From positions 1 through 5,039 of the forward strand of contig CAIJOE010000024.1 of assembly GCA_903822245.1 (NCBI GenBank): a stretch of 5,039 nucleotides of DNA. The letters are read 5' to 3'. The notes below the pieces were generated by a model. That model had not been told where the DNA came from. It did no database searches and saw only the letters and a program-made list of their open reading frames with translations. Positions 1-5,039 of the stretch are shown here, piece by piece (positions within the stretch are counted from its first letter, which is position 1; each line of letters begins with the position of its first letter). The stretch is from an uncultured Actinomycetes bacterium. GTDB lineage: Bacteria; Actinomycetota; Actinomycetes; Nanopelagicales; Nanopelagicaceae. A program made the translations under genes and the position numbers.

Positions 1-516
1 CATAATCGAAACCGATTGATCCATGATGCCACAGGGCATTCCAACATAAACATTCTCAGCCCTTTGGGCTGCAAGTGAAAGATTAGGTTTTGAAATCTTG
101 AGATCAAATAAATGATTCAGCGCCGTTGCAACCGAGCTCTCAAGGGCAGCGGAGGAGGATAAGCCAGCGCCAAGTGGTACTTGACCGTCAATTAGGATAT
201 TTAGCCCGCTTTTTATTCCAAGAGCCCATACAACTCCAATTGGATAACGAGTCCAAGGCTCACCCGTTAAAGGTTCAAGTTTTTCAACGGCAACTTCAAA
301 GATCTCACCAGAACGTTGCTGGGAGGCGACGCGAATCACCGCGTCATTGTTTTTGGAAATGGCAGCGATGGTGAGATCTTTCATGGCAAATGGCAGAACA
401 AATCCATCAAGGAAATCAACATGCTCCCCAACTAGATTTACCCGTCCGGGGGCTGCAGCAATTACTTCAGGGCCAGAACCAAAGAGTTCTTCAAACTTTT
501 TACTTATTGGATGCAT
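1..516 (-). CDS. galK: Galactokinase, N-terminal 172 residues (3' end beyond left edge)
   Basis: GalK phosphorylates alpha-D-galactose at C1 with ATP, the first committed step of the cytoplasmic Leloir pathway. The reading frame is open from the ATG at 516 to the window edge (172 codons, no stop). The galactokinase signature is at residues 24-38 (GRVNLVGEHVDFLDG), giving the expected sugar-binding residues R25, E31, H32 and D34. The usual GEHTDY is GEHVDF here, a mild substitution. The GHMP-kinase ATP loop is at residues 114-126 (PLGAGLSSSAALE). The GIMDQ motif at 163-167 places the catalytic Asp at D166. The missing part should be the C-terminal half, since the family is usually about 380-400 aa. 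The ATG lies 17 nt inside the 3' end of galE and has no recognisable Shine-Dalgarno upstream, so translation is probably coupled to galE. The start fits the family because the signature falls about 25 residues in, as in other galactokinases. The motifs make the assignment secure. Confidence 0.95.
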   Translation of the reverse strand, partial: MHPISKKFEELFGSGPEVIAAAPGRVNLVGEHVDFLDGFVLPFAMKDLTIAAISKNNDAVIRVASQQRSGEIFEVAVEKLEPLTGEPWTRYPIGVVWALGIKSGLNILIDGQVPLGAGLSSSAALESSVATALNHLFDLKISKPNLSLAAQRAENVYVGMPCGIMDQSVSIM

Positions 517-1465
517 TTTGCGACTGCCAAGTATCAAAAACCATCACTTGCAGATCCCTAGTTGGGCTCCAGCCCAAGAAACTTTTAGCTTTAGAAATAT
601 CAGCAATCAATACAGCTGGATCTCCGGCTCTGCGATCAGCTATAACTGATGGAATCTGGTGGCCAACGGCTGCTTTCGCGGCATCCATTACCTGCTTTAC
701 TGAATATCCAGTACCACAGCCAAGATTTATGATCTCGTGCTTGCCAGGTTCTAATTTATCCAAAGCCATGATGTGAGCATCAATTAGGTCAATTACGTGG
801 ACATAATCTCTAATGCAAGTCTTATCTTCAGTGGGCCAGTCGGCGCCAAATATCTTTAGCGGATTATCACTGGTGGCTTTTAATACATTAGGAATTAGAT
901 GCGTCTCTGGGTTGTGGTTTTCAGTTAGCCAACCACTCTTTGCTTGGTATGCCCCGGCCACATTGAAATAACGAAGGCTTATTGCGCCAAGGTTATGGGC
1001 AATTGCCTCTGAGGTAAGCATGTAATCAACGGCTAGCTTTGATGCGCCATAAGGATTAGTTGGCTTAGTCTGTGAATCTTCGGTGATTGGAATGCTCTTT
1101 GGTTGGCCATATGTTGCAGCCGTTGAGGAGAAAACAATCTTGGAAATACCTTTTTCCCGCATTGCCTCCAGCAAAATTCGGGTGCCATTAACATTGGTAT
1201 TCCAATAAATCTCAGGCTTTTGAACTGATTCACCAACAAGAGACTTCCCACCAAAGTGAATTACCGCCTCCACACCTTCTAGAGCAGATAAAACTGTTGC
1301 TTTTTCAAGAAGAGAGCCGTTAATAAACTTCGCACCTGGTGTGAGCAACTCAGTGTGACCTGTAGATAAGTCATCAAGAATGCTTACCTCATAGCCACGT
1401 TCAATAAGAATTGTGGCAGCAACTGAACCAATATAACCAGCCCCACCAGTTACTAATACTCGCAT
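500..1465 (-). CDS. galE: UDP-glucose 4-epimerase
   Basis: GalE interconverts UDP-galactose and UDP-glucose using tightly bound NAD, closing the Leloir cycle and supplying UDP-galactose for glycans. The protein is 321 aa, a normal length for this extended short-chain dehydrogenase family. The N-terminal Rossmann motif TGGAGYIGS (6-14) and the following D31-D32 (NAD adenosine ribose) are present. The catalytic YxxxK is Y139/K143 in NPYGASK, and T115 in FSSTAATYG takes the place of the catalytic Ser/Thr (S124 in E. coli). The RYFNVAGA and CIRDYVHVIDL (217-227) segments are typical of GalE, and RR at 278-279 is the uridine-phosphate site. At the gate position that is Tyr299 in E. coli and Cys in the human enzyme, this protein has Leu286, so discrimination against N-acetylated sugars is not predictable. 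The start ATG shares one base with the galT stop (TAATG) and has a GGTGA Shine-Dalgarno 7 nt upstream. Its 3' end overlaps galK by 17 nt. Confidence 0.96.
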   Translation of the reverse strand: MRVLVTGGAGYIGSVAATILIERGYEVSILDDLSTGHTELLTPGAKFINGSLLEKATVLSALEGVEAVIHFGGKSLVGESVQKPEIYWNTNVNGTRILLEAMREKGISKIVFSSTAATYGQPKSIPITEDSQTKPTNPYGASKLAVDYMLTSEAIAHNLGAISLRYFNVAGAYQAKSGWLTENHNPETHLIPNVLKATSDNPLKIFGADWPTEDKTCIRDYVHVIDLIDAHIMALDKLEPGKHEIINLGCGTGYSVKQVMDAAKAAVGHQIPSVIADRRAGDPAVLIADISKAKSFLGWSPTRDLQVMVFDTWQSQNASNK

Positions 1466-2553
1466 TAGAGCTTCACCGCGCGCAGTTGCTCAGCTGATTG
1501 TTCTGGCTTCATATCCATAATAAATGCGCCAAGAGCAGATTCAGATCCAGCTAAGTATTTGAGTTTGCCTGGTTGGCGACGAATACTAGTGATCTGCCAG
1601 TGCAGACCAAAAGATTTACGTGCACTTCTAACCGGTGCTTGATGCCAAGCAGCGATATATGCCATTTCGATACCAAAGACACCATCTAGGCGAAGTAAGA
1701 CTTCCTTGGCGATCTCTGGGTATGCATCGGCTTGTTCATCACTTAGTTCTGCCAAATCTGGCACAAAACTCTTTGGGCTGACATGAATTTCATATGGATA
1801 TCTAGATGCAAATGGCACATAGGCAAGCCAATGATCGTTTTGAGCAATGATGCGAACTTCATCTTTTAGTTCTCGCTCGATTACATCGCTAATAAGTGGA
1901 CGAGCGTTGGAAGCTAGGTATTGCTCAGCAATTGCCACCATCTTCTCAGTACGTGGTGGAATAAATGGATAGGCATAAATCTGACCATGTGGGTGATTTA
2001 GTGTCACGCCAACTTCTTCGCCTCGATTTTCAAATGGAGCAATGTGTTGAACGTAAGGCATTTTTGAGATTTCTTTGACCCGATCGCGCCAAGCTTCCAT
2101 AACAAGGCGAATCTGGGAAAGTGGCAATTGACCAAAGCAACCTTCATGATGGTCAGTGAAGCAAATAACTTCACAGTGTCCGGCAGCGCTAAGTACTGGA
2201 GTTTTTAGATTTGCATATTGGGCAAGAGTGAATGCGCCATTTGGGTTAGCGAAAGAAGGGGAGCGGTTTTCAAATACAACTACTTGGTAATTTGAATCTG
2301 CGATCTCAGTATCTAAACCGGGTTTTGTCGGGCAAAGTGGACAAAGCTCTTTTGGTGGCAAGAATGCTCGTGTTTGACGGTGAGCCGCCATTGAGATCCA
2401 CTCGTTGGTAAGAACATCAAGGCGCATCTGGCCAAGTTCTGGACGCTCTTCAACTTCACGCTTATCTACTGCGTTTCTTATTTGGGGTGATTGATCAAAG
2501 TAATAGATGGTGCGGCCATCTGCCATTTTTAGATCAGTGCGCACCGCTTTCAT
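1465..2553 (-). CDS. galT: Galactose-1-phosphate uridylyltransferase
   Basis: GalT transfers UMP from UDP-glucose to galactose-1-phosphate by way of a covalent uridylyl-histidine intermediate in the cytoplasm. The protein is 362 aa, slightly longer than the roughly 350 aa family norm. The active-site HPHGQ is at 187-191, with H189 as the nucleophile, followed by IYAYPFIPP. Probable structural zinc ligands are C71 and C74 (CPLC), H135 and H187, by alignment to the E. coli enzyme. The C-terminal half has WHQAP (H304) and LHWQITSIRR (H318). The second His of the E. coli HxH metal pair is Q320 here, which as I recall is the common pattern in actinobacterial GalT. The ATG at 2553 was chosen because the N-terminal LADGR-like stretch of actinobacterial homologues begins about 10 residues in. 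A GGAAGG Shine-Dalgarno lies 14 nt upstream, which is rather far, and a GTG at codon 4 is a possible alternative. The gene follows the lysozyme gene by 29 bp and overlaps galE by 1 nt. Confidence 0.96.
   Translation of the reverse strand: MKAVRTDLKMADGRTIYYFDQSPQIRNAVDKREVEERPELGQMRLDVLTNEWISMAAHRQTRAFLPPKELCPLCPTKPGLDTEIADSNYQVVVFENRSPSFANPNGAFTLAQYANLKTPVLSAAGHCEVICFTDHHEGCFGQLPLSQIRLVMEAWRDRVKEISKMPYVQHIAPFENRGEEVGVTLNHPHGQIYAYPFIPPRTEKMVAIAEQYLASNARPLISDVIERELKDEVRIIAQNDHWLAYVPFASRYPYEIHVSPKSFVPDLAELSDEQADAYPEIAKEVLLRLDGVFGIEMAYIAAWHQAPVRSARKSFGLHWQITSIRRQPGKLKYLAGSESALGAFIMDMKPEQSAEQLRAVKL
1473..1477 (-). promoter_or_regulatory. Ribosome binding site of galE
   Basis: Reading on the minus strand, GGTGA lies 7 nt upstream of the galE ATG and inside the last codons of galT. 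It matches part of the consensus GGAGGTGA. Together with the TAATG stop/start overlap, it indicates that ribosomes finishing galT can re-initiate directly on galE. Confidence 0.5.
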
Positions 2554-2582
2554 AGGTGCTTACTCTACCTTCCAATAGCTGC
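2554..2582 (-). promoter_or_regulatory. 29-bp gap before galT with a distant Shine-Dalgarno
   Basis: This is the widest intergenic space in the window, between the lysozyme stop (TAG, 2583-2585) and the galT ATG. On the minus strand it carries GGAAGG (plus-strand 2568-2573), the best Shine-Dalgarno candidate, 14 nt from the ATG; AGGTAG at 12 nt is a weaker alternative. I see no stem followed by a T-tract, so no intrinsic terminator separates the lysozyme gene from the gal genes. The gap is too short to hold a full promoter, so any gal-specific promoter or operator would have to sit inside the 3' end of the lysozyme gene. I could not identify one there. Confidence 0.4.
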
Positions 2583-3875
2583 CTAGTTTCTAATCTGTCC
2601 CTTGCATTGATCAACTGGCGCAGGAACAGGCTTTTTAGTCGGCTTTGAGGAAGGCTTGGGTGATGGGGCTTGGCCTTGGGTGATTTCAAATTGCACCGGA
2701 ATAATAGAAGGTGCATGGACTTGTGACTCATCGGTAAATTGAATGTAACCGACATAAGTTCCAGCCTGAAGCATTGAAATATTTAATGTCCAGCGTCCAC
2801 TTCCAGAGCGAAGAACACTTTGTGTTCCAGCGCTCATCAATGAATCGGCAGATTTAAATGCCACATCACCTGTAACAACTGGAGTGCCATCGGGTCTAAA
2901 TACATCGATCACAAATGAGGCCACATCATTTGTAGTTGCAAAAGAACTAGAAACTATCTGCATTGTTGTTGTTTCATTAAATGGCAACATATCTGCTGCC
3001 TCTGGTTGCCAGAGTCCATTGGTTAGAGCCAAGAATTTCTCTTCGCTACCAGAAAAAACATTTAGATCCACCCGGGCGGTGGGAAGTCCATACTTAGATC
3101 CAATGCCACAAGAGGTGTATTGCCACACCTGCCAGTTAGGGCTGCAATTAGATTTAGTCCAGGAGTGAGCAAAGCAGCCAACTTTTTTCATACCTGGTGA
3201 ATTGGTGGCAACTGCTGGATCTTTTCCGTATGCCGCAATCCAGAGAGGATACTTTGCAAGTTCGGCGGAGCGAAGCATCGCAGTTTGCAAGAACTGTGGG
3301 TAGGAATAAACCATAGGTTTGCGATTGGTCTTTGAAGCTACTTCATCTAACCAAGTTTGAGCCCAGAGGGTGACATATTTCTTATTCATATACTTCTTAC
3401 ACACACCACTAATTGAGCGAACACAATTGTTCTCAATATCTAAGGCAACTGGAAGATCTTGATTGGTATATCCACCAATAGATGCCAGACGCCAAATTAC
3501 TTTCTGTGCTTGTGCTTTTGCATCAGTAACTATCTGTTTGGTATTTGTTGTGTCAGGCAGGTAGGCATAGTGATAGAAGCCGGTATATAAACCAGCAGCC
3601 TGGGCCGCAGGGCGATCTAATAATAAATATTTCTTTGCTTGTGAGTCCGCTGGATCATGGCCATCTGATCCCTTGATGAAAACAAAACGAACACCAGATT
3701 CAGCCATCTTGGTAAAATTAATTGTCTTCTCATTTGGATGTTGCCACCTACTGATATCAACACCATGGATTCGAGCCCCTGGCCCCGTAGAGACCAAACT
3801 TGCTGGGGCGCTAGCAAAAGCTGAATGAGAGATTAGAGATAGGCCAAGCAAGAGCGCGAGAATCGAACGCTTCAT
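2583..3875 (-). CDS. Secreted GH25 lysozyme-like muramidase with C-terminal beta domain
   Basis: This is a probable exported glycoside hydrolase family 25 enzyme (1,4-beta-N-acetylmuramidase), acting on peptidoglycan outside the membrane. It has 430 aa. A signal peptide is clear: MKRS, a hydrophobic stretch at 5-16, then AFASA with cleavage likely after A21 or A23. The GH25 barrel spans about 36-277. HGVDISRWQ places D40, FVFIKGSDG is at 64-72, GFYHYA at 99-104, and ALDIEN at 144-149 gives the family's DxE pair D146/E148. LWIAAYG is at 211-217, and WQVWQYTSCG followed by VDLNVF closes the barrel. Cysteines at 151/159 and 234/244/256 may form disulfides. Residues about 298-398 look like an Ig-like beta sandwich, followed by a Pro/Lys/Ser-rich tail (401-420) and a last Cys at 424. 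There is no sortase motif or C-terminal membrane anchor. The start overlaps the upstream gene by 1 nt with a strong Shine-Dalgarno. The natural role (cell-wall remodelling, competition or scavenging) is not shown. Confidence 0.88.
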   Translation of the reverse strand: MKRSILALLLGLSLISHSAFASAPASLVSTGPGARIHGVDISRWQHPNEKTINFTKMAESGVRFVFIKGSDGHDPADSQAKKYLLLDRPAAQAAGLYTGFYHYAYLPDTTNTKQIVTDAKAQAQKVIWRLASIGGYTNQDLPVALDIENNCVRSISGVCKKYMNKKYVTLWAQTWLDEVASKTNRKPMVYSYPQFLQTAMLRSAELAKYPLWIAAYGKDPAVATNSPGMKKVGCFAHSWTKSNCSPNWQVWQYTSCGIGSKYGLPTARVDLNVFSGSEEKFLALTNGLWQPEAADMLPFNETTTMQIVSSSFATTNDVASFVIDVFRPDGTPVVTGDVAFKSADSLMSAGTQSVLRSGSGRWTLNISMLQAGTYVGYIQFTDESQVHAPSIIPVQFEITQGQAPSPKPSSKPTKKPVPAPVDQCKGQIRN

Positions 3876-4132
3876 TACCCCACCACCTCAATATTTATTC
3901 CAGTTACTTTTAAGATTGCAGATACTAGTTTGGCAGTGTGCTCTGGTTTTCTTACGGATTTGTAGTTGTGATCACCACCAAATTTTTCAGAATCAGCAAA
4001 ATTCACCAGCAATTTCCCAGAATCTAGGCTCACTAGTCGGGCATCAAAGTAGGCAAGCCAGGCGATACGGTCTTGCTCAAGTAGTAAATCTAGGACTTGG
4101 TTCCATTGGCTTTTTAGTTCGATTAAATCCAT
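3875..4132 (-). CDS. Small protein resembling the DnaX (tau/gamma) C-terminal domain
   Basis: This is a probable cytoplasmic protein of 85 aa with no signal peptide, no membrane segment and no cysteine. I do not recognise a named family with certainty. Its pattern, counted from the ATG at 4132, matches the C-terminal domain that ends actinobacterial DNA polymerase III gamma/tau: an amphipathic opening with SQWNQVLD, then RIAWLAYF, then a strand pair ARLVSLDSGKLLVNF, then a helix (HTAKLVSAILKVTG) and a final strand INIEVV. No ATPase domain is present, so this would be a stand-alone copy of the domain. The frame is open back to a TTG at 4156 inside glcF. I prefer the ATG at 4132, 4 bp after the glcF stop, because the extra residues add nothing to the domain. 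No clear Shine-Dalgarno precedes it, so it is probably read by coupling from glcF. The gene is likely real from its tight spacing on both sides. Its function is unknown. Confidence 0.75.
   Translation of the reverse strand: MDLIELKSQWNQVLDLLLEQDRIAWLAYFDARLVSLDSGKLLVNFADSEKFGGDHNYKSVRKPEHTAKLVSAILKVTGINIEVVG
3884..3889 (-). promoter_or_regulatory. Strong Shine-Dalgarno of the GH25 gene, inside the upstream ORF
   Basis: On the minus strand GAGGTG sits 8 nt before the lysozyme ATG, an uninterrupted six-base match to GGAGGTGA. It lies within the last codons of the small upstream gene, whose TAA stop overlaps the ATG (TAATG). It is the best ribosome binding site in the window. It fixes the lysozyme start and suggests high translation coupled to the upstream gene. 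Confidence 0.75.
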
Positions 4133-4136
4133 TGGT

Positions 4137-5039
4137 TTACTTAGTGCCCAATTCAACTAGCTGAGCCAAATGAATCACTTTAGTTTTAACCTTTGCTCGG
4201 CGCAGTTCTGTCACAAGCTGGCGAGTACAACCAGGATTAACTGTTGCTACATAGTCCAAATTAAGGGCAGCAATATCTTTAACCTTTTGGGAAATTACTT
4301 TGCGGCTATTTCGCTTTTGAAGCAATGAATAACTTCCAGCTGCCCCACAGCACCCACCAGCATCAGGAATTTCCACATAATCACCGAGTGATTTCAAGAT
4401 ATCTCTAGGTTCTTTGCTTACCCCCATGCCATTTCGCAAATGGCAAGAATCTTGCAAACCGACTCGAATATTTCGCCCATTGATCTGAATCTTGGAAGTT
4501 TTCGCTTCTTTCTCACTCCAGTACTCAGAAAACTCTTTGACTCGCTCACGGCCAAGTACTGATGAAAGATGGGCGGCGCAGCCGCCAGCAGTTGTGAGAA
4601 TAGTTCCTGGAAGTTGCGCGCCAAGGGCCCTTGCCATCTCCTTACCTTTTTCTAATTCGCCATTGTGAGCATGAAGCGCCCCGCAGCATCCTTGCTCTTT
4701 GCATACTGAAACTTCTGGAACTAATTTGGCTGCGGCTCTACTGACATCTGGATAGAGTCGGCGCTCAAAACAACCAAGCATTAAGTGAAGCTCTGGGTTG
4801 GCCTCGCGCTCTTTAGCCATAGGTGAGAAAAGACCAAGTAGTTTCATTCCCAATGTATTTCCAACTATAAGAAAAAGCCCACGAATAATTAGTGGGCGAT
4901 TCTTTCCTTGCCATAATATTTCTCTTGCCTCTTCTAGCAGTACGCCATATTCAACTCCGGCTGGACATACTGGTTCACAGGCACGACAGCCAAGACAAAA
5001 TCCTGACTCAGCTAAAAGATTCTCTGGTTCTAGCGCTCC
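4137..5039 (-). CDS. glcF: Glycolate oxidase iron-sulfur subunit, C-terminal 300 residues (5' end beyond right edge)
   Basis: GlcF is the Fe-S subunit that takes electrons from the flavin subunits (GlcD/GlcE) of glycolate dehydrogenase, which oxidises glycolate to glyoxylate and passes electrons to the respiratory chain. The frame is open from the right edge, and the TTG at 4853 is internal. Numbering from the edge, a ferredoxin-type 4Fe-4S motif CLGCRACEPVCP is at 15-26. This is the second of the two clusters expected in GlcF, so the missing N-terminus should be roughly 60-110 aa and contain the first. Two cysteine-rich CCG domains follow. The first has C90 (GCFER), CCG at 118-120 and C154 (GGCAAH). 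The second has C199 (DSCH), CCG at 230-232 and C271 (NPGC). This order matches GlcF and distinguishes it from LutA/YkgE-type proteins, which lack the ferredoxin part. Another (S)-2-hydroxyacid dehydrogenase Fe-S subunit is possible. The small DnaX-C-like gene follows after 4 bp. Confidence 0.85.
   Translation of the reverse strand, partial: GALEPENLLAESGFCLGCRACEPVCPAGVEYGVLLEEAREILWQGKNRPLIIRGLFLIVGNTLGMKLLGLFSPMAKEREANPELHLMLGCFERRLYPDVSRAAAKLVPEVSVCKEQGCCGALHAHNGELEKGKEMARALGAQLPGTILTTAGGCAAHLSSVLGRERVKEFSEYWSEKEAKTSKIQINGRNIRVGLQDSCHLRNGMGVSKEPRDILKSLGDYVEIPDAGGCCGAAGSYSLLQKRNSRKVISQKVKDIAALNLDYVATVNPGCTRQLVTELRRAKVKTKVIHLAQLVELGTK
4869..4897 (-). terminator. Terminator-shaped hairpin inside glcF (sense strand)
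   Basis: On the minus strand GCCCAC and GTGGGC form a perfect 6-bp stem around a 9-nt loop (plus 4877-4882 and 4892-4897). The stem is followed at once by TTTTTCTT (plus 4869-4876), the layout of an intrinsic terminator. It lies within the glcF coding sequence, where it encodes the hydrophobic stretch RPLIIRGLFL after the Fe-S motif. The stem is short, so termination or attenuation is only a possibility, and the arrangement may be a chance result of the codons used. Confidence 0.3.

Noticed and set aside
126..776. Open frames on the plus strand (126-374, 347-649, 390-776)
   Set aside because: They lie opposite galK and the 3' end of galE, which have full family motifs on the minus strand. 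The plus-strand translations show no domain and overlap one another, so they are shadows.
1033..1254. 73-codon open frame on the minus strand within galE
   Set aside because: It is an out-of-frame reading inside the well-supported galE gene with no recognisable motif or ribosome binding site.
2534..2755. 73-codon minus-strand frame spanning the lysozyme/galT junction
   Set aside because: It reads the Pro/Lys-rich lysozyme tail in another frame and runs into galT. Its Ser/Leu/Pro/Arg-rich composition looks like a frame shadow, not a protein.
2884..3168. 94-codon open frame on the plus strand opposite the lysozyme gene
   Set aside because: It is antisense to the GH25 gene, shows no motif and has no plausible start context.
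2583..3875. Prophage endolysin
   Set aside because: GH25 enzymes are common in phages, but this one has a standard signal peptide and a long tail, and its neighbours are glcF and the gal genes with no phage gene in sight.
4133..4156. TTG start extending the small protein by 8 residues into glcF
   Set aside because: The added residues are only glcF 3' sequence in another frame. The ATG at 4132 gives a natural 4-bp gap and covers the whole domain pattern.
3916..4164. 82-codon open frame on the plus strand
   Set aside because: It covers the small DnaX-C-like gene on the other strand, has no domain pattern, and is better explained as a shadow of that gene.
4137..4853. glcF as a complete 238-aa gene starting at the TTG at 4853
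   Set aside because: The same frame continues upstream to the window edge without a stop and encodes the 4Fe-4S motif CLGCRACEPVCP, so the true start lies outside the window.

Overview
All six genes in this window lie on the minus strand and read right to left, packed end to end. The largest intergenic gap is 29 bp, and four of the five junctions are overlaps or gaps of a few bases. In transcription order they are: the C-terminal part of a glycolate oxidase iron-sulfur subunit (glcF, cut by the right edge); a small protein of about 85 aa that resembles a free-standing DnaX (tau/gamma) C-terminal domain; a secreted GH25 lysozyme-like protein; galT; galE; and the N-terminal part of galK (cut by the left edge). 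No RNA gene, mobile element, CRISPR array or convincing intergenic terminator or promoter is visible.

Organism: the GalT belongs by eye to the actinobacterial type (a CPLC zinc pair, an HPHGQIYAYPF active site and a C-terminal LHWQITSIRR segment). The overall base composition is AT-leaning rather than the high GC of most Actinobacteria, and gene packing is very tight. Together these suggest a small-genome, low-GC planktonic actinobacterium, for example the freshwater acI/Nanopelagicales group. That placement is an inference from style and has not been tested by database search.

Region by region: 1-2553 is a Leloir-pathway block. GalK phosphorylates galactose, GalT exchanges it onto UDP-glucose, and GalE recycles UDP-galactose to UDP-glucose. 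galT and galE overlap by 1 nt (TAATG), and galE and galK overlap by 17 nt, so the three are probably translationally coupled. Region 2583-3875 encodes an exported GH25 muramidase-like enzyme with a C-terminal beta-rich domain and a Pro/Lys-rich tail. Region 3875-4132 is the small DnaX-C-like protein, joined to the lysozyme gene by a TAATG overlap that contains the lysozyme's strong Shine-Dalgarno. Region 4137-5039 is glcF, which feeds electrons from glycolate or another 2-hydroxyacid into metabolism.

Points that deserve a second look are the DnaX-C-like small protein, the unusual pairing of a cell-wall hydrolase with central-carbon genes in one tight run, and a terminator-shaped hairpin with a T-tract on the sense strand inside glcF.
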